A stretch of 19,665 nt of DNA from an uncultured Bacteroidales bacterium. Its GTDB lineage: Bacteria > Bacteroidota > Bacteroidia > Bacteroidales > UBA932. The translations under genes were made by a program, and so were the position numbers. Positions 8,116 to 15,867 of the stretch are shown here, in pieces. Below the pieces are notes generated by a model. The model was not told the DNA's origin, did no database searches, and saw only the letters and a program-made list of their open reading frames with translations. Every line of letters starts with the position of its first letter. Position 1 is the first letter of the stretch. Location: contig CAMOGR010000226.1 of NCBI GenBank assembly GCA_946614205.1, positions 1 through 19,665 on the forward strand. Direction: 5' to 3'.

Positions 8116-10068
8116 TTATCGTTTCACAAGAAGTATGCAGTCGGCCCGCAAAGGCTTTCCGCTGCCGCCGCCCCAGACCGTCACGGAAACGCTGTCGGAG
8201 AGTTCAAAAGTGCCGAGCGGCACCCAGTCGCCTTTCATCTGACCATCGAGCGGGATTTCCCTAGAATCTACAGTAACGTTCACTCCATCAATAATATAAT
8301 GCGTCAGCGGCTCAATATCATCCACCAGATTTACATAGGAATACACATCATATAGTCCCGGCGAAGGTACCCGGGCGCCGAAGATAATGGATGCGCCCGG
8401 AGCCGATGACTCCAGATAGGAGGGGCCGTATCCTCGCTTGGACCTCACACGCGTCCAGCCGGAAGGGACGTCCATCATGGCGTCATCCATAAACAGATCG
8501 GGGACGGATCCGTCCTGCAACGGGTCCCGGGCCAGGCTCGACATCAAATCCCCAGCCGACACGTCCTGAACCGGAACGCCCAGTCGAAGCGACATGGCGG
8601 CTGCCAGGCCGGCCACCTGCCCAAGGGACATGAATACGGGTTCCATCCTCAGGGAGCCGAAAGCGATATGGCTGGCCGACACGCAGACCGGCACAAGGAG
8701 GTTGTCGCACTCTTCCCAGGTGGGAACAATGCTCCTGTAAGGAATGGGCCACGGCCCCGGAATCTTCTCCTCAACATTGCCCTCGTTCTTCACCATGCCG
8801 TCCTCCACGACGCGCCGGCAGTTATGGGAGTCCATCTTATAGGCGGCATAAGCAACGCCGTCCGGCACATTTGCAAGCCCCTCACAGTCCTTCTGGGTGA
8901 CGACATAATCCGACACCATCCGGCGTCCTTCCCGCACATAAAGCTGCGGCGTCCAGTGGCCGTTTTCGGGATACTCGTCCTTGGGAAGCCCCCATCGCGC
9001 GAGTTCCTCCCGGGTCGCAGAAGGGACGCGCGGGTCCGTCATCATAAACCAGAGCAGGCCCAGCGTGTAGTCAGTGTGTGCCTGGTATATCTTGTAGCGC
9101 CCCTCATAAGAGGTTTCCAAATAGCCGGCATTCCCGCCGATATAATCGGTTGAAAAGCCACCGTAGTTGTTAACATCGGTCTTGCGCCCGGGCATAGGGC
9201 TCCAGATGAAATACTTGGCAGACGCCGGCTGTGCGGCAACCAGGCGTGCAAGCAGCTCATAGCGCGTAGAATCATAACCGGAAGGTCTTGTAAGCGGAAT
9301 CCGGTTTTCCAACGAATCCGTGAGACAGAGACGGAGATTGTATGCCTGCAGCAAACTGTCTCCTTCGCCTTCATCTCCTGCCGGCCCTTCCATTATACCG
9401 GGGAGAAGCCCGCTTGAGGGGTCTCCAGGTACCACATACGGGTCCACGCCGTCCGGGAACTGATGGCCTGTGGCAATATGGCGGCCGTTCCAGCTTTCTC
9501 CGTATTGTGCCGACGATTCCCTCCCGACGGCATAACTCACGCCGGAGGCAGGCAGCAGGTCCCCTTCATAGCTGGCATCGATAAACACCTTGGCCCGGAT
9601 CAGCGGCCCCCGCCCAATCACCCGTCCCTCTCCATCGAGGCGTATTGTATGCATGAGGGTGATGTGCTTGCCGCGTTTGCGAAGTCTGTCCATGCCGGTA
9701 TGGCGCAAAACGCTTATGCGGGGATGCTCCAGATACGTATCCATCACCTCCTGCGCCACATGAGGCTCGAACACCCAGCTTTCCAACTTGCCGTAACGCT
9801 TTCCAAGCTCCCGATAGAACTGCCGGGAAAGCCCCTGAACCACCTGTTTGTTTCCGATGTCGGTGAGGCCGAGACCGCCGGTGGTGAGCCCGCCTATATG
9901 TGCTGAAGGTTCTACCACGACCACATTGCATCCCTCCAGGGCTGCGCTTCTTGCAGCCACCACACCGGCCGACGTACCGCCGTATATGCACACATCATAC
10001 TGCTCCACGCACGAAAGTGCCGACAGCCACACGCCGCCCAGCAGGATGATATGCGCAAGGAACCTCAT
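8116..10068 (-). CDS. FAD-dependent oxidoreductase lipoprotein with C-terminal golvesin/Xly CBD-like domain
   Basis: This 650-residue protein has the lipobox SALSC (Cys20). A Rossmann FAD-binding motif follows at once ('YDVCIYGGTSAGVVAARSA', 24-42, then VVVVEP at 49-54 and HIGGLTTGGLG at 57-67), typical of the PF12831 FAD-dependent oxidoreductases that accompany glycan loci in Bacteroidota and Planctomycetes. Residues about 536-650 form a beta-sandwich resembling the golvesin/xanthan-lyase CBD-like domain ('GLYDVYSYVN', 'THYIIDG', 'GDWVPLGTFEL'). The substrate of this family is unknown; oxidation of a sugar or polyol product is a reasonable guess. The chosen start is the ATG in the ATGA overlap because it gives a clean lipoprotein signal. 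An in-frame extension to 10197 runs through the previous gene and gives an arginine-rich, non-signal leader. Confidence 0.85.
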   Translation of the reverse strand: MRFLAHIILLGGVWLSALSCVEQYDVCIYGGTSAGVVAARSAALEGCNVVVVEPSAHIGGLTTGGLGLTDIGNKQVVQGLSRQFYRELGKRYGKLESWVFEPHVAQEVMDTYLEHPRISVLRHTGMDRLRKRGKHITLMHTIRLDGEGRVIGRGPLIRAKVFIDASYEGDLLPASGVSYAVGRESSAQYGESWNGRHIATGHQFPDGVDPYVVPGDPSSGLLPGIMEGPAGDEGEGDSLLQAYNLRLCLTDSLENRIPLTRPSGYDSTRYELLARLVAAQPASAKYFIWSPMPGRKTDVNNYGGFSTDYIGGNAGYLETSYEGRYKIYQAHTDYTLGLLWFMMTDPRVPSATREELARWGLPKDEYPENGHWTPQLYVREGRRMVSDYVVTQKDCEGLANVPDGVAYAAYKMDSHNCRRVVEDGMVKNEGNVEEKIPGPWPIPYRSIVPTWEECDNLLVPVCVSASHIAFGSLRMEPVFMSLGQVAGLAAAMSLRLGVPVQDVSAGDLMSSLARDPLQDGSVPDLFMDDAMMDVPSGWTRVRSKRGYGPSYLESSAPGASIIFGARVPSPGLYDVYSYVNLVDDIEPLTHYIIDGVNVTVDSREIPLDGQMKGDWVPLGTFELSDSVSVTVWGGGSGKPLRADCILLVKR

Positions 10069-11132
10069 TTTGTCAGGATTTCCATTATAGGGTCCTTGAC
10101 CGATTCCATCCACAGAGTGTAGCCGTAGGAATCGGGATGGGAGCCGTCGGAAGTAGCCTCGTGGCTGGGAGCGCTGGCGTTGGTGGTGTTTATCCAATAG
10201 ACGTTGGGATACTTGGCAACCATCTGCTGCATCATCTTTTCCGCGTTTTCGCGCTTGGCGTGCTCCCGGGCGTCGTAGGAAGCGCTGAAATTGCGTTTCT
10301 CGCGCCTGATTGTCTGAAGGAAAATGAGCGGAATGCCGGGGCGCTCCTTGACGAAGCGCTGGATGAAGGGTTCGAGGCGCTCCTGCACTTCCTTCGGTGA
10401 GGGATTGGAGAAGGCATCAAAGATGAATGCATCTACAGGTTCCCCGGCAAGCAGTGCGTCGGCAAAATAAGGCTGGAGCTTGCAGTTGCCGCTGAAGCCA
10501 AGGTTGATGAAGTTGTACCCAGTGGCACGCGCGAGCTGGGCTTCCCAGGTCATGGCGCAGCGTCCCGCGCCGGAACCGTGGGTGTAAGAGGAGCCCCAGA
10601 CGGCAATACGGCCCTTGAATGGCTTGGAATCAGCCTCAATCCAGCTTTCCTCCGTCGTTACGATATCCAGGGACTCAATCTGGGAGAAAAGCGGCAGATA
10701 CAGCAGACAGTGCTTTTCGGCGTTGCCGCAGTCCGAGATGAGTTCCACTTCATGAGGCTCGCCGGGCGTATTCTTGCCCGGATATCCGTTGCCGGCCCAC
10801 AGCCACTGTCCGTCCTTTTGCATGTACAGATCAAAGCCCCTTGCCGATATGGGGCCCATGTTTCCGCCGTTTGCGGCCTTGACACGCCATACGACGCGCA
10901 CTCCTATGCTTTTGGAGTTGGTGGAAAACGCTACCGCGAGGCCGGCTGAATATTTGGCCTGACCTTTCTCGCCATCCGTCATGCCATCACGTTCGTCCAG
11001 GCGGTCCCACGGATGCGCGGTCTGAGTATATTTCCCCACAACCGTAAGGCTGAGGGCGTCTGTGTAACTGCGCTGCGCCTGCACGTCAAGCGCAATGAGG
11101 CAGAACAGAGTTATGACTAAAAACTTTCTCAT
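10065..11132 (-). CDS. Exported SGNH/GDSL esterase with N-terminal GxDLY domain
   Basis: This 355-residue protein has a signal peptide (residues 1 to about 19, cleaved near DVQA/Q). The N-terminal beta-domain carries the GxDLY signature (GFDLY, 99-103), which in Bacteroidota sits in front of a GDSL_3-type SGNH hydrolase. Block I is 'GSSYTHG' (180-186), placing the nucleophile at Ser182. Block II is 'NLGFSGN' (210-216), and block V is 'DGSHPD' (329-334), with Asp329 and His332 completing the triad. Such enzymes are typically carbohydrate esterases removing acetyl or other acyl groups, in line with neighbouring glycoside hydrolases. It overlaps the EEP-GH97 gene upstream and the oxidoreductase downstream, both by ATGA, so all three are probably made together. 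Confidence 0.85.
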   Translation of the reverse strand: MRKFLVITLFCLIALDVQAQRSYTDALSLTVVGKYTQTAHPWDRLDERDGMTDGEKGQAKYSAGLAVAFSTNSKSIGVRVVWRVKAANGGNMGPISARGFDLYMQKDGQWLWAGNGYPGKNTPGEPHEVELISDCGNAEKHCLLYLPLFSQIESLDIVTTEESWIEADSKPFKGRIAVWGSSYTHGSGAGRCAMTWEAQLARATGYNFINLGFSGNCKLQPYFADALLAGEPVDAFIFDAFSNPSPKEVQERLEPFIQRFVKERPGIPLIFLQTIRREKRNFSASYDAREHAKRENAEKMMQQMVAKYPNVYWINTTNASAPSHEATSDGSHPDSYGYTLWMESVKDPIMEILTK

Positions 11133-14038
11133 TCAGCAAATTTAACGATTCCGGCCCAGCCGCCTCCGGGGGCAAGCCGTATTTTGAGGGTGGATGCGTT
11201 CTCATAGATACGCTTCTGCCAGGACTGAGCGTTCCGGGATGCGTCGGGGCCGTCTTCCCAGGCTTCGACTGAGATCTCTCCACTCGCTTCGCCCGGTCGA
11301 GACAGGGAAGAAAGGTCGATGGAAAAATCCCGTGCAGTCCAGTCGGTCATGGCGCCGATGTACCAGACATCCCCCTTGCGCCGTGCCGTGACGATGTACT
11401 CCCCTATCCGGCCCTCCAGCACACGGGTTTCGTCCCATACCGTAGGGACACGGTAGATGAATTCCGCACACTCCGGTTCAGCCTCATACCGGCAGGGTCC
11501 GTCGGAAATCATCTGCATCGGACCGTCAAAAACAACGTACTGGGCAAGCTGACGGCAACGGGTACCCTGCGACATAGGTGCCGGCTTGTAGGGGACGAAG
11601 GTCTCCCGTGTGCCGTTGAGGAATGCTCCGGGAGTATAGTCTCCGGGGCCCGCGACGAAGCGGATGAAGGGCAGCGTAACATCGTGGGTGACCATGTCAT
11701 ACTGCGGATATGGACGGTTCCTCATCTGCTCCAGCCCGAAGATTCCCTCATAATTGAGGATGTTGGGGAACTGCTTCTGAAGTCCCGTAGGTGGAGGGCA
11801 ACCGTGCAGGTCCACCAGCAGGTGATAGCGTGCAGCCGTTTCAGCCACCCGCCGCATATCCTCCTGGATAATCTGGTCGTTGCGCTCAAAAAAGTCTATC
11901 TTGAGGCCCTTCACGCCCATGGACGCATAATGCATGCACACCCTTTCCAGGTCCTTCATTATGGCGGTGTAGCCCGCCCAGAGGATTATTCCGACGTTTT
12001 TTTCGGCTCCGTAGCGGATAATCTCGGCAAGGTCTATCTCGGGCACCACCTCGAAGAGGTCGTCGGCATACCTCACGGCCCAGCCTTCATCCATAAGCAC
12101 ATACTCTATCCCGTGCCGGGAAGCGAAGTCGATGTAGGCCTTGTACGTCCGGGTGTTGACTCCCGGCGTAAAATCCACGTTCCCAATGGCAAACTGGCTC
12201 CACCATTCCCACGCCACCTTCCCGGGCCTCACCCAGGAAAAATCATTTTTGGCAGGCGGAGCGAGGCGCGTCACCAGGTCGTTGGTAACCAGAGACTTGT
12301 CATCGCGGGCGATGCAGACCACTCTCCAGGGGAAAGTCCTGGCCCGCCCGTCACACCTTGCGATGTACGGCTCCCGGGACGTCACAATCATCTGCAGGTT
12401 GCGTTTGCCTCCCTGCTGCAAGCTTGCCGGATACGGAGCAAAGTCAGCCTGAAAACCACTGCCGAAAGGCTTGAGGAACATTCCGGGATAGGCGTTTACA
12501 TCCGATTCGGCAATTACCATGCGTACTCCCCGGCTCTCCACAAGGGCGGGAGTGACGACGAGAGGAGCCTTGGACAGATGGCTCATGTCCACCGGTTTGT
12601 CGTACTGGCCGGGCTTGACATCCAAAAGTGGTTTCCCGGTCCCCCAGATGGGGAATCCCTGACGGGAATAGAGATTCTGGAAGTCGTCCTGATAAGGGTC
12701 CTTGTTCTTGTGGGTATAGGAAATGGTGGCCTTTGCCAGGGCGTCGAAACCAAAGCCAGCCTGCTCGGAAACGACAGTGTAAGGCTGTCTGGCGGCAGAA
12801 GACCAGCGCCAGGCCACACCGTCATCGAAGGCCCGCGCCTCGAGCGAACAGCCCTCAAAGAGCATCGTCACGCATCCGGCGGTCTTTTTGACTTCCAGCA
12901 ACTTTCCAGTTCCGAAAACCGTTCCGTCGGAAAGGGTCATCGCTATGCGCGACGGTGCAATGACCTCCTTTCCGTCGCATACAACCCTGTAGAATACGCC
13001 TTCCTGCCTTTCCTGAAGCTCAAGGCTTATGCTACCGTCGGCAGAGACCGCCTTTTCCCATGCGAGGCGCTCCGGGGCGTCCTCAAAACGCACCATGGCA
13101 GTAAGCGGGAAATGGTCTGAAGGATAATGACGGGTGCCGTCGGCGGTGGGGAACTTGTCACGCCTGACCCTGTAATCAACGGCCTGGAAGCCGTCGAGCA
13201 TGATATGGTCGGGATGCCATTTGGTCCAGTCCTTTTCGTCCTTGGTGTTCTGGGTGCCCCATTCACGATCCTCGAATTCAAGCATATCGTCGGCGTAGAA
13301 GCGGGTATAGACATCTTCCCAGCGGCCCGCGGATATGTTTGCCCAGTCTGCAGACTTATGGGAGACATTGAGGTCACCCACCAGTATGGACGGGATGTCT
13401 TCGGGTACCAGCGCTTCGGCGCAGCGGCGGATTTCCTGGAGGTTGAGTATGTTCCCCCTGTTGCGCGGCCATTCGTCATCCTTGTATTTCTGAGGCACGA
13501 CGGTATGCGTGTTCAGGAAATAGAACTCCCGGCCACTCGCCTTGTCGCGGAACAGCGCCCAGACGCAAGGCTTGCATACGTGTTTGGGCTCTCCGGCCCT
13601 TGTCCGGGACCTTCCGGGGATGCCGCCGGTCCAGAATATTCCGGTCCTGAGGGTGTCCAGCCTGTCCCGACGGTAGGCGATGGCTACGTCGTAGGATATG
13701 CCCTTGTCGGTATTTGGGTAAAGAATCCAGTCGTAAACGTCCTTGCGCTGCGCCACCAGCCTGCGTACGTCCAAATCTCCTTTTACGCCCCAGATGCTGT
13801 CGCACACTTCCTGTACGCCCAGCGCATCGCAGTCCATCGCGGCAATCATGTCAGCAACTGCCGTCGCGCTGTTGCACCAATACCTCTGAGGTCCGGCCAC
13901 GACTCCAGCCTTGCCCTTCTCTATAAATGATTTTCGGGACCCGGACGTACACAGGTTAAAACTGCCGACCTTGATTGGTTCTGAAGCATAAGCACTTACG
14001 CTTGCCGACAGAAGAAATAGAACTAAAAGCTTTCTCAT
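11129..14038 (-). CDS. EEP phosphoesterase-like domain fused to GH97 glycoside hydrolase
   Basis: This 969-residue exported protein has a signal peptide (residues 1 to about 18, ending SAYA/S). Residues about 20-320 are an EEP domain with the full catalytic set: Asn28, Glu77, His178, Asp222 and Asn224 (VGDLN), Asp277-His278 and Asp308-His309 (SDHFP). Residues about 325-969 are GH97: an N-terminal beta-sandwich to about 590, a TIM barrel (VAWEWWSQF at 608-616, EYVLMDEGW at 645-653) and a C-terminal domain from about 870. In GH97, retaining alpha-galactosidases such as BT1871 use an Asp nucleophile, and Asp715 in 'KIDFFERND' fits this. Glu764 in 'NYEG' is the likely acid/base or calcium ligand. 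Alpha-galactosidase or beta-L-arabinopyranosidase activity is therefore more likely than the inverting SusB type. The start chosen is the ATG inside the ATGA overlap; a longer frame reaches back to 14173 but lies within the previous gene and lacks a signal peptide. The fusion is unusual. Confidence 0.9.
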   Translation of the reverse strand: MRKLLVLFLLSASVSAYASEPIKVGSFNLCTSGSRKSFIEKGKAGVVAGPQRYWCNSATAVADMIAAMDCDALGVQEVCDSIWGVKGDLDVRRLVAQRKDVYDWILYPNTDKGISYDVAIAYRRDRLDTLRTGIFWTGGIPGRSRTRAGEPKHVCKPCVWALFRDKASGREFYFLNTHTVVPQKYKDDEWPRNRGNILNLQEIRRCAEALVPEDIPSILVGDLNVSHKSADWANISAGRWEDVYTRFYADDMLEFEDREWGTQNTKDEKDWTKWHPDHIMLDGFQAVDYRVRRDKFPTADGTRHYPSDHFPLTAMVRFEDAPERLAWEKAVSADGSISLELQERQEGVFYRVVCDGKEVIAPSRIAMTLSDGTVFGTGKLLEVKKTAGCVTMLFEGCSLEARAFDDGVAWRWSSAARQPYTVVSEQAGFGFDALAKATISYTHKNKDPYQDDFQNLYSRQGFPIWGTGKPLLDVKPGQYDKPVDMSHLSKAPLVVTPALVESRGVRMVIAESDVNAYPGMFLKPFGSGFQADFAPYPASLQQGGKRNLQMIVTSREPYIARCDGRARTFPWRVVCIARDDKSLVTNDLVTRLAPPAKNDFSWVRPGKVAWEWWSQFAIGNVDFTPGVNTRTYKAYIDFASRHGIEYVLMDEGWAVRYADDLFEVVPEIDLAEIIRYGAEKNVGIILWAGYTAIMKDLERVCMHYASMGVKGLKIDFFERNDQIIQEDMRRVAETAARYHLLVDLHGCPPPTGLQKQFPNILNYEGIFGLEQMRNRPYPQYDMVTHDVTLPFIRFVAGPGDYTPGAFLNGTRETFVPYKPAPMSQGTRCRQLAQYVVFDGPMQMISDGPCRYEAEPECAEFIYRVPTVWDETRVLEGRIGEYIVTARRKGDVWYIGAMTDWTARDFSIDLSSLSRPGEASGEISVEAWEDGPDASRNAQSWQKRIYENASTLKIRLAPGGGWAGIVKFAE

Positions 14039-15867
14039 CTCTGCGTCACGGTTCCTGTGGAAACACATCCGGTTTCCGAATAGTTTGCAATGGAGTAAAG
14101 CCCGGTTACGGGCTTGGCGTAAATTGCTGAATGAGCGGCGATATCCACCATTATTCCGCCGCTGAAGGAGCAATCCGCAAGAGCTATAGTGTCTACCGAA
14201 GAGTCACCCGTGGCAAAACCAAGGATGCCTCCGCAGCGTATGACACCGGTCGAGGGAGACCCGTCCAACAGTATGCTGCCGCCATTGCTGCAGGAGTCGA
14301 CGCGCCCAGTGACAACGCTGCCGGCGATGCCGCCTATGTTCTGGATATGTGACGTCGATGCAGCCTGATGTATCGAACCTTCGTTGGAACAGGCAGACAT
14401 GTCGTTCTGGCTGCTGCCGGCAATACCTCCAAGGTTTATGTTTCCGAGCACCTTTGCCGACGCTTCGACAGTAACGCTTCCGACATTTACACAACCTTCG
14501 ATTACACTCGTATGCACGGTACCCATATTGCCTGCAATGCCGCCGGCGCTTGCGCTTTTGATGTTGCCGAGAAGGGAAACACTTCCCTCGTTGCGGCACC
14601 CTTTAACCGAGACAACATCGCTGCTGGCATAGGTGTAGCCCACGATTCCGCCGGCATATACTACAGCCGAGCCATCCCCGGTCACCGAGACGGAAGCCCG
14701 GTTGACGCTGCACTTTATAGTGCCTCGGGAAGCGTAACCTGCAATTCCTGCGGCAGCTACGCTCTTGCCCCATTGACTGTAGGACAGCGAGCCCTCGCTG
14801 ACGCAATTGTCTATCAGGCCCCCCGTATACACGCGGTTGGCCAGTATTCCCGCCCAGTATTTGCTCTCGTCACCGGCAATGTCGGAGGCGCTGCCGATGC
14901 TGACGTTCCCCTGTACCGTAAGATTCCTCACGCAGCCGGTGAGTTCCTGAACGAAGGCCCTCTTCAAGCCGGTCACCCTGTGTCCTCCGCCGTCGAGTTC
15001 TCCGGTGAATCCCTCCAGGGGAGTCCATCCTGCGCTGAGGTCGATATCGGCCACCAGACGGGCCCGGAGAGCCTTTTCGCCAGCAGCCACGCGTGCGGCG
15101 AAGGCCAGCAGGTCGGATCGGGACGCTATTGCGATGACCGGTTCGACGTTGGCTGCGAACTCAACGGAACCAAGTTCGTAGATACGGCCGGCAGCGAGCC
15201 TCTTGCCCACAAAGGCGGTAAGGTTCATGCAGCTGCCGTCGTTGGTATAAACATCGAGGCTGAGGCCCTTGGCATGAGTGCCGGGCGCAACCACGAAACG
15301 GAAGGTCTTTCCGCCGCTGAGACTCACTCCGCCGGAAGGCACTGTCATCTGTACGCAGTCTGCGACGCTGCTGACTGGACTCCCGTCGAGCGAACGGAGC
15401 GACAGCCCGGCCACGCTCACCGAACCTGTCAGCGTAAACGCTACGATGCAGCTCTGATGCTTCATGGTAAACGAAGTACCGGAGCTTTCGGCCGCCATGG
15501 TCATGTAGCCGCTGCACACATTGTCGGACAGGTATTCCTGACTGGAGGGAATGCCGTTGCCGTACTCGATGCGGAACGGCGCAAGCACACCTCCGGGGAA
15601 GTTGAAGCTGGCGGTACGTCCGCCGGCCTGGGAGGAGGTCAGAGGTTTGGACCGGACTCCGTTGACCGTTATGACATCACCTTCGCTCCAGAAAACCGGA
15701 TACGCTTCGCCAGACTTGGGGCCGAGCGCAGTCCTGGTCTGAGCGTCGGAAGGCATGGATGCCTCAAGCGCATAGACCCGGGAGAGGTGAGGTTCTTCTT
15801 TTGCGCACGACAGGGCGACGAGTGTCGCAAGCGAAACGGCAATCACAAAACTCTTTCTCATACGCAT
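14035..15867 (-). CDS. Fimbrillin-like/GLUG-repeat surface lipoprotein (putative adhesin or glycan-binding protein)
   Basis: This 610-residue protein has the lipobox VALSC with Cys21, followed by AKEE, an acidic or charged stretch like the lipoprotein export signals that send Bacteroidota lipoproteins to the cell surface. Residues about 35-238 are a fimbrillin-like domain ('YPVFWSEGDVITVNG', 56-70; 'APGTHAKGLSL', 194-204). Residues about 247-330 resemble the lead-in of GLUG proteins (FTGELDGGGHRVTGL). From about 336 to 600 there are roughly six or seven GLUG-type repeats (GGIAG...IxxCxNxGSV) about 35 residues apart, which should form a beta-helix stalk as in bacterial adhesins. No catalytic motif is visible. 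Two starts are possible: ATG at 15867 (MRMRKSF) in the TGATG overlap, or ATG at 15861 (MRKSF). The second resembles the MRK starts of the next two genes, so the true start may be two codons later. Confidence 0.85.
   Translation of the reverse strand: MRMRKSFVIAVSLATLVALSCAKEEPHLSRVYALEASMPSDAQTRTALGPKSGEAYPVFWSEGDVITVNGVRSKPLTSSQAGGRTASFNFPGGVLAPFRIEYGNGIPSSQEYLSDNVCSGYMTMAAESSGTSFTMKHQSCIVAFTLTGSVSVAGLSLRSLDGSPVSSVADCVQMTVPSGGVSLSGGKTFRFVVAPGTHAKGLSLDVYTNDGSCMNLTAFVGKRLAAGRIYELGSVEFAANVEPVIAIASRSDLLAFAARVAAGEKALRARLVADIDLSAGWTPLEGFTGELDGGGHRVTGLKRAFVQELTGCVRNLTVQGNVSIGSASDIAGDESKYWAGILANRVYTGGLIDNCVSEGSLSYSQWGKSVAAAGIAGYASRGTIKCSVNRASVSVTGDGSAVVYAGGIVGYTYASSDVVSVKGCRNEGSVSLLGNIKSASAGGIAGNMGTVHTSVIEGCVNVGSVTVEASAKVLGNINLGGIAGSSQNDMSACSNEGSIHQAASTSHIQNIGGIAGSVVTGRVDSCSNGGSILLDGSPSTGVIRCGGILGFATGDSSVDTIALADCSFSGGIMVDIAAHSAIYAKPVTGLYSIANYSETGCVSTGTVTQR
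14068..14862 (-). repeat. GLUG-type repeat region (protein-level repeats)
   Basis: This region codes for about six or seven imperfect repeats with the core G(G)I(A/V/L)G followed some 15-20 residues later by C-x-N-x-G-(S/A). The cores lie near residues 374, 407, 442, 480, 512 and 547 of the encoded protein. The period is close to 35 residues. The repeats are diverged at DNA level, so recombination between them is not obvious. Confidence 0.7.

Noticed and set aside
10069..10197. Longer N-terminus for the FAD oxidoreductase
   Set aside because: The extra 43 residues overlap the SGNH gene and precede a clean lipoprotein signal (SALSC) starting at 10068.
11684..13120. Plus-strand reading frame (about 478 codons) opposite EEP-GH97
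   Set aside because: It lies opposite conserved EEP and GH97 coding sequence and resembles no family; all supported genes are on the minus strand.
14039..14173. Longer N-terminus for the EEP-GH97 protein
   Set aside because: The extra 45 residues are arginine/asparagine-rich, lie inside the previous gene, and would bury a clear signal peptide that starts at the ATG of the ATGA overlap.
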